This document shows, one piece after another, positions 9,320 to 17,961 of a stretch of DNA of 64,000 nt (positions are counted from its first letter, which is position 1; the number at the start of each line of letters is the position of its first letter). The stretch is from the NCBI RefSeq assembly GCF_020410765.1, contig NZ_CP084541.1, positions 682,001 through 746,000 on the forward strand, in the 5' to 3' direction. Source of the DNA: Streptomyces marincola (GTDB lineage: Bacteria; Actinomycetota; Actinomycetes; Streptomycetales; Streptomycetaceae). The notes below the pieces were generated by a model that was not told where the DNA came from, searched no databases, and saw nothing but the letters and a program-made list of their open reading frames with translations. Both the position numbers and the translations under genes were made by a program.

Positions 9320-9823
9320 TCAGCGGCGATTCGTTTCGTCCGCCGGAGTGGCGGGGCTCGCGCCGGCCTCCGCGCTGTCGGAGAGCAGGTGGGAGAGCAC
9401 GATGTAGCTGATCGTCTTGTCGATGAACGGCTCGGCCCTGATGCGTTCGAGCACCTCCTCGAAGTGCTGGATGTCCTCGGCCCTGATGTGCAGCAGGGCG
9501 TCCGCGCCGCCGGTCACCGTCATCGCCGCCGTGATCTCCGGGTGGTCGCGGACCACCTCGGCCAGCCGTCTCGGCGGGGCGGCGCTGTCGCAGTAGACCT
9601 CCACGTACGCCTCGGTGCGCCAGCCGAGCGCGCTGGGCGAGACCAGGGTGGTGAAACCCGTGATCACCTCGGCCTCCCGCAGGCGGTCCACGCGGCGCTT
9701 GACGGCCGGGGCCGAGAGCCCGATGGCGGCGCCGATCTCCGCGAAACTGGTGCGCGCGTTCGCGACGAGCGCGGCGACGATCTTGCGGTCGAGGTCGTCG
9801 AGTGCCGCCGGGTGACTTGTCAT
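9320..9823 (-). CDS. Lrp/AsnC family transcriptional regulator
   Basis: 167 residues. N-terminal AsnC-type helix-turn-helix (about 8-65; DDLDRKIVAALVANAR, then LSAPAVKRRVDRL) followed by the RAM effector domain (about 75-150). Acts as a DNA-binding oligomer that senses an amino acid. It lies upstream of and in line with ddaH-rocD and probably controls that unit in response to arginine, ornithine or a derivative, as Lrp proteins next to rocD commonly do. The 85-base gap to ddaH could hold its operator. Family secure; target and ligand inferred. Confidence 0.9.
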   Translation of the reverse strand: MTSHPAALDDLDRKIVAALVANARTSFAEIGAAIGLSAPAVKRRVDRLREAEVITGFTTLVSPSALGWRTEAYVEVYCDSAAPPRRLAEVVRDHPEITAAMTVTGGADALLHIRAEDIQHFEEVLERIRAEPFIDKTISYIVLSHLLSDSAEAGASPATPADETNRR

Positions 9824-10141
9824 GGTGGGTACCCCTTCGGTCGGCCGAGGCGCGGGACGGTCGGTGCGCCTGCCAGGGGACTACCCGCGCGCGGCCGTGG
9901 CCGCGCCCGGCCGGGCGCGCGGGAGCACGCCACCCACCGCGAGCCGGTGGCCCCGAGGGCGCGGCCGGAACCCCCGGCGTCAGCCGGCCCGCGGTTCACC
10001 GCCGCCGTCGAGCGCGCCGGTCGCACCCATGGCATCGAGGCACTTCGGCCATGCGGGCCGGAAACACGCCCTTTCCGGCGACCCGCCAGGCGCAGATCCT
10101 GACAAAGCAGGGAAGCAGACGGGTCGTCCGAGGGGGCCGCG
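9824..10141. other. Divergent intergenic region with an inverted repeat
   Basis: 318 bases between the Lrp gene and the beta-protein gene. It holds one clean inverted repeat at 10057-10079 (GCCGGAAA / TTTCCGGC, 7-base spacer), 62 bases before the plus-strand start; this may be an operator or an mRNA hairpin. No gene was recognised. Confidence 0.4.
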
Positions 10142-11200
10142 ATGTCCGTACCGCTCTACGTCCCCGTCCTTCCCGTCCGGCAGCACGCGCGACTGGCCTA
10201 CCTGGATGTCCGGCCGGACCTCCATGCCGCGATGGCCCCGCTGTGGAACCTGCCGCCGTGCCCCGGTGTGCCCCCGGGGGAGCTGAGCGGCGCCCCTTGG
10301 CGCAAGGAACTGGACCGGGTCCGGGGAGCGCACCGCCGCCATCCCGGATGGGTCGACGCCCCGTTCGCCGAGGAGGCGCAGATACCGGCGCTGTCGGAGA
10401 TCCTGTCCGAGTGCACGGCACTCTCCGGACTGCTCCGTCCGGTGACCGGGCCGGAGCGGAGCGCGGCCCAGCGGTCCGCCGCCCTGGAAGCGGCTCGTCG
10501 CCACGGCTGCGGGGTGGGCGTCCGCGTGCGCGTCCCGGGTGAGTGGAACGGTGGTACGGCCGAGGACGTCGACCGCCTCCTCGCGCACGCAGAGCCCGAT
10601 GTGCCCGTCGATCTGCTGCTCGATCTGGGCGCTGTCCTCCCCGGCCGCCCCGACGCCGCCAAGGAGGCCCTGCGCGCCCTCGACGCCCTGTGGCCCTTGG
10701 CGGACTGGCGGACAGCCGCCGTTCTCGGCGGAGGCTTCCCGCAGGTCACGAACGAGGTACCGCAGTTGGGCGTACTCCACGAGGAGCCGCGCACCGACTG
10801 GCAGGTGTGGCAGGAAACGAGGGCGGGCGACCGTGGCTACGCGCCGCTGCTCGCCTACGGCGACTACGGCGTGCGACCCGTCACCGCGCTCGCCCAGCAG
10901 CCGGCCGGCGGAAGCCCGCCCTGGGGAGTCCTGCGCTACACCATCGACAGTTGGTTCGTGCTGTGCAAGGTGTGGAACAGGGGGCCCGACCGCGCGGCGG
11001 GAATCCGTGCGGCGGCGCTCCGGATCCGCGAGATGCCCGAGTTCCGGGGTGCGGTCGCCAGCGCCGGGGAGACCTGGTTGCGGGACTGCGCCGAGGGCCC
11101 CGCCACATCCAAGGTCGGCACGGGCCAGGCCCCCCACTGGCTGCGGGCCGGGTACATCCAGCACATGACGTACGTCGTCCGCTCTTTGCGTCGGCTCTGA
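10142..11200 (+). CDS. Beta protein family (T4 beta-like) hypothetical protein
   Basis: 352 residues beginning SVPLYVPVLPVRQHARLAYL, the typical opening of the beta-protein family (Pfam Beta_protein, named after a phage T4 protein). Later segments also fit: LLLDLGAVLPG, the NEVPQLGV loop, GDYGVRP and the aromatic C-terminus GYIQHMTYVVRSL. The biochemical role is not established; members occur in phages and scattered bacterial genomes, sometimes near defence genes, but none is visible here. No signal or membrane segment. The ribosome site is a modest AGGGGG five bases before ATG. It appears to be a single-gene unit, divergent from the Lrp gene. Confidence 0.7.
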   Translation: MSVPLYVPVLPVRQHARLAYLDVRPDLHAAMAPLWNLPPCPGVPPGELSGAPWRKELDRVRGAHRRHPGWVDAPFAEEAQIPALSEILSECTALSGLLRPVTGPERSAAQRSAALEAARRHGCGVGVRVRVPGEWNGGTAEDVDRLLAHAEPDVPVDLLLDLGAVLPGRPDAAKEALRALDALWPLADWRTAAVLGGGFPQVTNEVPQLGVLHEEPRTDWQVWQETRAGDRGYAPLLAYGDYGVRPVTALAQQPAGGSPPWGVLRYTIDSWFVLCKVWNRGPDRAAGIRAAALRIREMPEFRGAVASAGETWLRDCAEGPATSKVGTGQAPHWLRAGYIQHMTYVVRSLRRL

Positions 11201-11392
11201 CCCGAACGCGTCCCCCGCCTCGGGGCTCACTCGGGCTCAGTCGGACAGCGCCTCCCGCCCGTCCGCGTTCGCCGCGATCCGCCACCCGGTACCCGCGGCG
11301 TCCGGCCCACCGCGCACGCCCGGCCCCCCGGCCGCCGGAAGGCGGCCAGGGCAGCGGGCCCGTTGGGAGGCGTGCTGGGCGCGGCGCCGGCG

Positions 11393-11692
11393 TCAGCCGG
11401 CCGCGCCGAGGCCCGTGGGGACGGCGCCGGCGACGCCGTCCGGCGTCGTCCCCACCACGTCGGCCCCGGGAACGTGCCCCGACAGCGCGGTGGGCGTCCC
11501 CGACGGCTCGGCGGTGGCCTCGGGCGGCGGCGAGGACGCGGGCGGCGCCTCGTGCCCCGGCCCGCCGTCCTCGTCGCCCGAGGCGGTGAACGCGCCGCCG
11601 ATGAACGCCGCGACGACCGCCGCGGTGCCGCCGATGAACGCCGCGCCGAGCGCGGTCGTGACTCCGGTGGAACGCTTGCCTCGCTGCCCCAC
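11393..11692 (-). CDS. Small single-span membrane protein, Pro/Ser/Thr-rich tail
   Basis: 99 residues from a GTG at 11692, preceded by AAAGGGG seven bases upstream; a longer reading to 11806 lacks such a site. The start is basic (GQRGKRST), one hydrophobic helix runs from about 12 to 32, and the remainder is an acidic then Pro/Ala/Gly-rich tail predicted outside the cell. No recognised domain. Codon bias is that of a real gene. Likely a small envelope protein; function unknown. Confidence 0.55.
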   Translation of the reverse strand: MGQRGKRSTGVTTALGAAFIGGTAAVVAAFIGGAFTASGDEDGGPGHEAPPASSPPPEATAEPSGTPTALSGHVPGADVVGTTPDGVAGAVPTGLGAAG

Positions 11693-11888
11693 GATCCGCC
11701 CCTTTGCCCGCCCGGCCCGATGCCCAGAAGCTACTGCCACGGCCGCGATCCCGCCACGTGTCCGCGCCAGTTCACGCGAAAGCTCATCGGGCGGGGGCGA
11801 CGGCACGCCGCGCGGGCGCGACGGCTCGACCGGCCTACGGTGGGAAAACGGTCAAGGCCAGTCCACGGTTCCCCGAAGGAGCGCCTTC

Positions 11889-13328
11889 ATGAGCGACACC
11901 ACCGAGTACGACGTCATCGTCATCGGCGCAGGTCCGACCGGCGAGAACGTGGCCGACCGGGCCCGCGCCGCCGGCCTGTCGGCCGCCATCGTCGAACGCG
12001 ACCTGGTCGGCGGCGACTGCTCGTACTGGGCGTGCATTCCCAGCAAGGCCCTGCTGCGCCCGTCGGCGGCGCTCGACGCCGCCCGCGCCGTCGCCGGGGC
12101 GCGCGAGGCGGTCACCGGCCGACTGGCCGCGGCGGCGGTGCTGGCCAGGCGCGACACGTTCGTCTCCGGCTGGAACGACGAGGGGCAGGTGTCGTGGCTT
12201 GAGTCCGCCGGCATCGACCTGATCCGCGGGCACGGCCGCCTCGACGGCCCGCGCCGGGTGGCGGTGGAGACCTCGGGGGGCGGGGTCCGCCGGCTCCTCG
12301 CGCGCCACGCCGTGGTCCTGGCCCCCGGCAGCGCGGCGGTCGTGCCGCGGCTGCCCGGTGTCGCGGAGGCGCGCCCGTGGACCAGCCGCGAGGCGACGAG
12401 CGCCACCGAGGTGCCGGACCGGCTGGCCGTGGTGGGCGGCGGCGTGGTGGGCGTGGAGATGGCCGCCGCCTGGGCGGCCCTGGGCTCACGGGTCACGCTG
12501 CTCATGCGCGGGGAACGCGCGCTGCCGCGCATGGAGCCGTTCGCCGGCGAACTCGTCACCGAGGGGCTTGAGCGGCGCGGCGCAACGGTACGCGCCGGGG
12601 TGTCCGTGACGGGCCTGGTGCGGCCCGGCGGCTCGGGGCCCGTGACGCTGTCGCTCGACCCCGGCGGGGAGGCGGCACTTGAGGTGGACGAGGTGCTGTT
12701 CGCCACGGGCCGGCGCCCGCTGACGGACGACATCGGCCTCGCGAGCGTGGGCCTCGAACCGGGCTCGTGGCTCGATGTGGACGACGCCCTGCGGGTCCGG
12801 GGCGTCGAGGGCGACTGGCTGTACTGCGTGGGCGACGCGAACCACCGGGCGCTGCTCACCCACCAGGGCAAGTACCAGGCGCGCGTCGCCGGCGCGGTGA
12901 TCGCGGCGCGCGCGGCGGGCGACGCGGTGGACGGCGCGGCCTGGGGGCCGCACGCGGCGACGGCCGACACGGCGGCGGTGACGCAGGTGGTGTTCACCGA
13001 GCCCGAGGTGGCCTCGGTCGGCCTCACCGCGGCGGACGCGGAGCGGGCCGGGCGGCGCACGCGCGTGGTGGACTACGACCTGGGCGACGTGGCGGGGGCC
13101 TCGTTGTTCGCCGACGGGTACACCGGCCGGGCCAGGATGGTGGTGGACCTGGACCGGGGCCACCTGATCGGGGCCACGTTCGTCGGGCCGCAGGCGGGCG
13201 AGCTGCTGCACGCGGCGACGATCGCGGTGGCCGGCGAAGTGCCCGTGGAGCGGCTGTGGCACGCGGTCCCCGCGTTCCCCACGATCAGCGAGGTCTGGCT
13301 CCGGCTGCTCGAAACCCTCCGCGGCTGA
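11889..13328 (+). CDS. Pyridine nucleotide-disulfide oxidoreductase (dihydrolipoyl dehydrogenase-like)
   Basis: 479 residues. FAD-binding GAGPTG at 13-18, redox-active disulfide Cys44/Cys49 in GGDCSYWACIPSK, central NAD(P) motif VVGGGVVGVEMA, second FAD motif CVGDAN, and C-terminal dimerisation domain with HAVPAFPTISEVW. The four-residue spacing of the disulfide is that of lipoamide dehydrogenase, mercuric reductase and mycothione reductase. However, GGDCSYWAC differs from the classical GGTCLNVGC, and no 2-oxoacid dehydrogenase genes are near. The substrate is therefore open: a quinone, lipoamide or low-molecular-weight disulfide. ATG at 11889 has GAAGGAG six bases upstream. Cytoplasmic. Confidence 0.88.
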   Translation: MSDTTEYDVIVIGAGPTGENVADRARAAGLSAAIVERDLVGGDCSYWACIPSKALLRPSAALDAARAVAGAREAVTGRLAAAAVLARRDTFVSGWNDEGQVSWLESAGIDLIRGHGRLDGPRRVAVETSGGGVRRLLARHAVVLAPGSAAVVPRLPGVAEARPWTSREATSATEVPDRLAVVGGGVVGVEMAAAWAALGSRVTLLMRGERALPRMEPFAGELVTEGLERRGATVRAGVSVTGLVRPGGSGPVTLSLDPGGEAALEVDEVLFATGRRPLTDDIGLASVGLEPGSWLDVDDALRVRGVEGDWLYCVGDANHRALLTHQGKYQARVAGAVIAARAAGDAVDGAAWGPHAATADTAAVTQVVFTEPEVASVGLTAADAERAGRRTRVVDYDLGDVAGASLFADGYTGRARMVVDLDRGHLIGATFVGPQAGELLHAATIAVAGEVPVERLWHAVPAFPTISEVWLRLLETLRG

Positions 13329-13336
13329 CCCGCGGT

Positions 13337-13377
13337 CCCGGGGGACGGAAAACGGCGTGCCCCCGCCGTCCCCCGGG
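13337..13377. terminator. Strong hairpin terminator
   Basis: Perfect 12-bp arms CCCGGGGGACGG / CCGTCCCCCGGG (13337-13348 and 13366-13377) nine bases after the oxidoreductase stop. Likely a factor-independent terminator without a U-tract. Confidence 0.65.
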
Positions 13378-13498
13378 CACTAGCATGCCCGCCGTGAGGT
13401 GATCTCCCGGTGGCCGCCGCGCGCGGCCACGCGACGTCGGACCTGTACCTTCACCGCGGCCCCGGGTGCCGCGGTCGCTTCGACGCGGAGTCATCACC

Positions 13499-14245
13499 AT
13501 GCCGTACGACATCTCGTTCGACGCCCTCCTCGACCGGGCGAACGCCGACCCGGCCGTCCTCGGCGTCCTGCTGTCCGGGTCCCGCGTCCACGAGGGGCTG
13601 GCGACCGCACGTTCCGACCACGACCTGTGGGTGGTCACCGCCGACGGGGCGCACTCCCCGATCCGCGCGTGGCACGGGTTCCGCTCCGCACGGCTGGACG
13701 TGGTCGTGCTGAGCCTGGCCGAGTTCCGCCTGCGCGGGCTGCCGGGCGACGCGCAGTCCTGGAGCCGTTACGCCTTCGTGCACGCGCGCGTGCTGACCGA
13801 CCGGCTCGGCGGCGGGATCGGCCGCGTCCTGGACCGGAAGCGGACCTTGACCGCGCGGGAGGCGAGCGCTCACGCGGCCGGCCATCTCGACGCCTACGCC
13901 AACCAGACCTACCGGTCGATGAAGAACCACCGCGCGGGCCGGGCCGGCCTGGCGCACCTCGACGCGGCCGAGGCCGTGCCGTTCCTGCTGGAGACGCTGT
14001 TCGCCCTGCACGCGCGGGTCCGGCCGTACAACTCCTACCTGGAGTGGGAGCTGCGCCACCACCCGCTGGGCGCGCGCGTGTGGGAGGGCGAGCGGCTGCT
14101 GCCGCGGCTGCGCCGCGTGGTGGCCGACGGCGACCGGGCGACGCAGCGCGCGCTGTTCGCGGATGTCGAACGGGCCGCCCGCGCGGGCGGCCACGGCGGG
14201 GTGCTCGACGCGTGGGGCGCGGATCTCGAACTCATGCGCCCGTAG
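13499..14245 (+). CDS. Nucleotidyltransferase-fold protein
   Basis: 248 residues. The N-terminus contains a pol-beta-type nucleotidyltransferase signature: LLSGSRVHEG followed by SDHDLWVV, i.e. GS plus a DxD metal pair, at about residues 20-42. The rest is helical with conserved-looking NQTYRSMKNH and LETLFALHARVRPYN, similar to aminoglycoside-adenylyltransferase-like proteins. It may adenylylate a small molecule or be an antitoxin-like transferase; the substrate is unknown. ATG 13499 fits the conserved start and follows a CGGAG site; an upstream ATG at 13466 is less likely. Appears monocistronic. Confidence 0.7.
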   Translation: MPYDISFDALLDRANADPAVLGVLLSGSRVHEGLATARSDHDLWVVTADGAHSPIRAWHGFRSARLDVVVLSLAEFRLRGLPGDAQSWSRYAFVHARVLTDRLGGGIGRVLDRKRTLTAREASAHAAGHLDAYANQTYRSMKNHRAGRAGLAHLDAAEAVPFLLETLFALHARVRPYNSYLEWELRHHPLGARVWEGERLLPRLRRVVADGDRATQRALFADVERAARAGGHGGVLDAWGADLELMRP

Positions 14246-14279
14246 CCCGTAGGGGTGGACGGGCGCGGAACGGCCGCCC

Positions 14280-14696
14280 TCAGCCCGCCGGCCCGCCGCC
14301 CGGCAGGTACCTCTCGCACATCTGCCTCAGGAAGTCGTCCCACGTCTCGTCGCCGACCGCGCAGTCCCCGGGGCGCGGGAGGGGCGGCGCGGTCGGCGCC
14401 GCCCCGGGCCCGTCCGGCTCCTCGGCGGCGGGCGCGCGGGGCGCGGGGGCGGGCGGAGGCGGCGAGGGCGCGGGCTCCGGCGCGGGCGGCGGCGACGGCC
14501 TGGTCAGGCCCTCGCGCGGCGAGGGCTCGGTCCACCCCGCGTCCGGTTCCGGGGCGGGCGGCACGGCGTCCTCGCGCACGAGTGCCGGCCCCGGCCCGCC
14601 GCCGTCGGGCGGCGGCGGGCCCTCGGCGCCGCAGCCGGTGGCCGCCAGCAGGGCGGTCAGGGCCGCGGCGGGCAACGACCATGGGGATGTGGGCAT
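14280..14696 (-). CDS. Pro-rich lipoprotein
   Basis: 138 residues with a lipoprotein signal: hydrophobic stretch then LLAATGC, Cys22 being the lipid site. The mature region is a long Pro/Ala/Glu-rich linker and ends in a short segment (GDCAVGDETWDDFLRQMC) with two Cys. It should sit on the outer face of the membrane. No catalytic domain is visible; the tail may be a small binding module. Family unknown. Confidence 0.6.
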   Translation of the reverse strand: MPTSPWSLPAAALTALLAATGCGAEGPPPPDGGGPGPALVREDAVPPAPEPDAGWTEPSPREGLTRPSPPPAPEPAPSPPPPAPAPRAPAAEEPDGPGAAPTAPPLPRPGDCAVGDETWDDFLRQMCERYLPGGGPAG

Positions 14697-14846
14697 TTCG
14701 TGGTCCCTCCGGGCTGTCCTGGCGTGCCGGACACTCTCCCAGACCCGGCCGCCGCCCGGTGCCCGGCGACGAGGGCCCGCCCCGGCCCGTTGCCCGCCGG
14801 GACGGGACGGGACGCCGCCCGGTGCGCGGCGGCCCGTCCGCTCGGA

Positions 14847-15668
14847 TCAGGCCATGGTCACCGGGGCCTGCAACTCCGTCACCCAGTCCTCCCGGTCCTC
14901 GGGGCACTCCAGGGTCACCTCGCGCGGGTACCCGGCGGGCCGGTGCCCGCCCGCGTCGATCCAGCGGGCCAGGGCCTGCGCGGTGGGGAGCACGGCGTCC
15001 ATCGAGCCGCGGTGCACGATGGTCGCCGCCCGGTCGACGGCCGGGAGGTCCAGGACGCGGAAGGCACCGTCCCGGAGCGGCGCGGAGACCTGGACGGCGG
15101 CGTGGACTCTGATCCTGCCGCCGCCCTCGGGGGCGTCCTCGTAGTACGCGATTCCGGGCCCCGTCGGCGCGATGCCCGCGGCGTCCAGGTGCCGGAACAG
15201 CTCGTCGTAGAGCGGCCCGATGACCGGGCCGATGTCCTCGGGCTCGAAACTCGGTGCGATGGCGGTCAGTTCCGCCACGCGGACGGCGGGAACGCGTTTG
15301 ACGACGACGTCGTTGGTGGGCATCTGCCCCTCGCTCTCGATCGCTCGGAGTCTCGCCTCGACCTGGAGCAGCCGCGCGCTCGCGGCGGCCATGGCGGTTT
15401 CCAGCTCGGCCCGTCGCAGCCGCAGCATGCCGCGCAGCTCCTCCGCGCCGACCTTCTCGTCCACGACGTCACGGACCTGCCTGAGCGTGAACCCGAGGTC
15501 CTTGAGCGCGATGATCCGGTTGAGGCGGGCGAGCTGCGCGGCGGTGTAGTAGCGGTAACCGCTCGCGGGGTCGACGTGGGCCGGGCGCAGCAGACCGGTC
15601 GCGTCGTAGTGACGCAGCATCCGGACCGACACGCGGCCGTGCCTGGCGAAGTCTCCGATGGTGAACAT
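14847..15668 (-). CDS. MerR family regulator with GyrI-like effector domain
   Basis: 273 residues. Residues 1-70 form a MerR winged helix-turn-helix (FTIGDFARHGRVSVRMLRHYD, then YRYYTAAQLARLNRI), a dimerising coiled coil runs to about 115, and the C-terminal 150 residues match the GyrI-like small-molecule binding domain of BltR/BmrR-type regulators. Such proteins activate efflux or detoxification genes when bound to drugs. No obvious target gene is adjacent. ATG 15668 is the canonical MerR start; longer readings upstream are non-conserved. Confidence 0.9.
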   Translation of the reverse strand: MFTIGDFARHGRVSVRMLRHYDATGLLRPAHVDPASGYRYYTAAQLARLNRIIALKDLGFTLRQVRDVVDEKVGAEELRGMLRLRRAELETAMAAASARLLQVEARLRAIESEGQMPTNDVVVKRVPAVRVAELTAIAPSFEPEDIGPVIGPLYDELFRHLDAAGIAPTGPGIAYYEDAPEGGGRIRVHAAVQVSAPLRDGAFRVLDLPAVDRAATIVHRGSMDAVLPTAQALARWIDAGGHRPAGYPREVTLECPEDREDWVTELQAPVTMA

Positions 15669-15831
15669 GGTGTCTCCGAGCCGACCGCCTGACACGGTGT
15701 GAGGGTCAAGAACCGGGGGCGCCGCCGGATGGGTCGGCCCCGGCGGGACGTTACCCGAGGCGCGGGCCAGGGCGGGGGGCGCCGCCGGCGGGCGGGCGAA
15801 CGGGGAAGGGCCGTTCGCCCGCCCGCGTGCC

Positions 15832-16362
15832 TCACCCCACCTCGGTCCAGGTGAACGCGACGTCGTCGCCCTCTTCGAGGAGGAACTGGCAGCCGCCGAC
15901 CGGCGTCTCGACACCGTTGACGGTGATCAGGTAGAAGAAGTCGGCGTTCTGGGAGTAGCCGTCTATCTCGGTGACCAGGTAGTCGTCGAACGACGCGTAC
16001 CAGACGCCGTCCCAGTCGAACCCGTCGGCCGCCGCCGCGTCGTCGAGCGCCGCGGTGGGCGTGGCGCCCGGCGCGGGGTTGGCACCGCCGTTGGTGCCGT
16101 CGCACAGGTGGTCGCCGCCGGTCAGCGGGCTGACGATGTGGCCGTCGGTGCTGATCGCGTCGTCGTAGATGACGCCGTTGGGACCGGTGAGGGTGAGGTT
16201 GACCGTCACCGGCGCCGCGGCCGTCGCGGGAGCCGCGGTGGCCGGCGCGGCGGCGGCGAGGACGGCCAGCGCGGCGGCCGTGGTGACGGCGGCGCGGCGC
16301 GGCGGGCCCGCGAGCGGCGAGCGGCGGGGGTGACGGGGCGCGTGCGTGGGCGTGATGGGCAC
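15832..16362 (-). CDS. Secreted DUF4430 (transcobalamin C-terminal-like) protein
   Basis: 176 residues from a GTG at 16362 with AGAAGGGA eight bases upstream. Sec signal ends near ATAAPATAAA (about residue 45). The rest matches the DUF4430 fold, the beta-rich domain related to the C-terminal domain of eukaryotic transcobalamin and intrinsic factor. Visible features are two Cys (CDG and GGCQF), aromatic strands and the ending GDDVAFTWTE. Last gene of the cobalamin-riboswitch operon, 63 bases after the wall-anchored toroid gene. Likely captures or hands over a corrinoid outside the cell together with the toroid protein; this role is inferred. Confidence 0.8.
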   Translation of the reverse strand: MPITPTHAPRHPRRSPLAGPPRRAAVTTAAALAVLAAAAPATAAPATAAAPVTVNLTLTGPNGVIYDDAISTDGHIVSPLTGGDHLCDGTNGGANPAPGATPTAALDDAAAADGFDWDGVWYASFDDYLVTEIDGYSQNADFFYLITVNGVETPVGGCQFLLEEGDDVAFTWTEVG

Positions 16363-16425
16363 GGTGCGTTCCCTTCTGAGGTGGACGTGCGCGTGAGGTG
16401 GAGGTGCGGGAGGTGCCGACGGCCG

Positions 16426-17961
16426 TCAGGCCGCCGCGCGGCGCTTGCGGGCGATCAGGTAGGCCGCCGCGCCGCTGAACATGAGGGCGATGGCCGCCCA
16501 GACGAGTGGCTGGGTGCCGGATGCCCCGGTGCCCGCGAGGCTGCCGTCGGGCGAGAGCCCGCCGGACGCGGTGCCGCCCTGGGCCGCCGCGCCGCCGGTG
16601 GCGGTGCCGGGGCCGTCCGTGCCGGATGCCGCGCCCGAGGTCGTGGTGCCGCCGGAGGTGGTGCCGCCGGAGCCGTGGGTCGAGGTGCCGTCCGCCGTGC
16701 CGCCGCTCAGGGCGCCGCCCTCGTCCGAGCCGCCCTCGTCCGAGCCGCCGGAGCCGTCCGACGTGCCCTCGGCGCCCGCCTGCGCGCCGCCGGCGCCGGT
16801 GTCGCCGCCCTGGTCGCCGCCGCCCTGGTCGCCGCCGCCCTGGTCGCCGCCGCCCTGCTGCCCGCCGTTGTCCTGCCCGCCGTTGTCCTGGCCGCCCTCG
16901 TCGGAGCCGCCGGGGCCGCCGGGGCCGCCCGGGGAGCAGTCGGTGGCCACCGTGCCGGGCGCGGCGTCCGCGCCGTCGACGTCGCCCAGCGCCACACCCG
17001 CGAGGGCGGGGATGGCCTGGGCGGTCGCGCGCAGTGCCATGCCGTCCGCGACCGGTTCCATGTAGCCGACGGCGCCGCGGTCCGCCGCGGGCGCGTCGCA
17101 GCCCGCCTGCATGGTGAGCAGCCAGTCGACGCCCTCGGCGGCGGCCTGCTGCCTGCCGCCGGCGGCCAGGGCCTGGACGGCGAGCGCGGTGGAGTTGGAG
17201 TTCGGGGCGCTCCTGGCGTTGTAGCCGAAGCCGCCGTTGTCCTGCTGCTGCCCTTCGAGCCAGTCGAGGCCGGGTTCGGCGTCGGCGGTGCGGCCCACGG
17301 CGAGCAGGGCCTGCACGGCCATGCCGGTGCTGTCGGTGTCGGAGGTGCAGCGGTCGGGGTTGCGGCGCAGGGACAGCGGGTAGCCGCCGTCGGCGCAGCG
17401 CGTGGAGGAGAGGAACGCGACGGCGCTGTCCGGCACGTCGCCCGTGCGGTCGAGCGCGAGGACGGCGAGGGTCTGGGTGAACTGGTTGGACATGTCGCCG
17501 GCCGGGCCCGCGTCGCTGAACCTGCCGGTCTCCTGGAGCGTGCCGAGCAGCGTGGCGGTCAGGTCCTCGCCGCCGAAGTCGGCGGGGTCGCGGTGCTGGA
17601 CGGAGGCGACCAGGGCGAGTTTGGCGACGCCGCCGGCGAAGACGGTGCCCTCGTCACCGCGGGTGATGTACGCGGCGGCCTGCTCGGCGAGCCAGTCCGT
17701 CGCGCGTTCCGAGACCTCGCCGGCCGTGCCGGTCGAGGCCAGGCCGAGCACGATGTCGGCGGTCAGGCCGTGGTCGCCCGAGGCATGGGTGCCGTCGGTG
17801 AGCTGGGTGGTGGCCCAGGTGGCGGCTGCCGCCGCCGGATCGGCGAACCCGGTGCCGTTGTCCGCGTGGGAGGCGCCACCGGGGAGGAGCAGGGCGGCGG
17901 TCAGGGCCACCGGGATCAACGCCGCGGCGCGGCGCGGGAGTCTCTTCGTCCGCAGGGTCAT
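16426..17961 (-). CDS. Cell-wall-anchored alpha/alpha-toroid protein (prenyltransferase/squalene-oxidase repeats), intrinsic-factor-like
   Basis: 511 residues. Sec signal about 1-33. Residues about 38-335 form helical-pair repeats of the terpenoid cyclase/prenyltransferase toroid type (DSTGMAVQALLAVG, DNGGFGYNARS, NSNSTALAVQALAAG) but lack the DxDD motif of cyclases. Four Cys are present in the repeat region. A 120-residue Gly/Asp/Gln/Ser-rich spacer follows, then a sortase signal LAGTG (475-479), a hydrophobic helix and RKRR. LAxTG is the Streptomyces class E sortase motif, so the protein should be linked to peptidoglycan. The cobalamin-binding alpha domain of intrinsic factor is also an alpha/alpha barrel, and this gene sits in a B12-riboswitch operon (ATGA overlap with the ECF S gene). 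Confidence 0.85.
   Translation of the reverse strand: MTLRTKRLPRRAAALIPVALTAALLLPGGASHADNGTGFADPAAAAATWATTQLTDGTHASGDHGLTADIVLGLASTGTAGEVSERATDWLAEQAAAYITRGDEGTVFAGGVAKLALVASVQHRDPADFGGEDLTATLLGTLQETGRFSDAGPAGDMSNQFTQTLAVLALDRTGDVPDSAVAFLSSTRCADGGYPLSLRRNPDRCTSDTDSTGMAVQALLAVGRTADAEPGLDWLEGQQQDNGGFGYNARSAPNSNSTALAVQALAAGGRQQAAAEGVDWLLTMQAGCDAPAADRGAVGYMEPVADGMALRATAQAIPALAGVALGDVDGADAAPGTVATDCSPGGPGGPGGSDEGGQDNGGQDNGGQQGGGDQGGGDQGGGDQGGDTGAGGAQAGAEGTSDGSGGSDEGGSDEGGALSGGTADGTSTHGSGGTTSGGTTTSGAASGTDGPGTATGGAAAQGGTASGGLSPDGSLAGTGASGTQPLVWAAIALMFSGAAAYLIARKRRAAA
16811..16855 (-). repeat. Three 15-bp tandem repeats
   Basis: Three perfect copies of TGGTCGCCGCCGCCC at 16811, 16826 and 16841, encoding GGGDQ units in the wall-spanning spacer of the toroid protein. 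The copy number is likely variable between strains. Confidence 0.9.

Noticed and set aside
16801..16860. Possible CRISPR-like or satellite repeat
   Set aside because: The 15-bp units are in frame and encode a Gly/Asp/Gln spacer of the wall protein; no spacers or cas genes.
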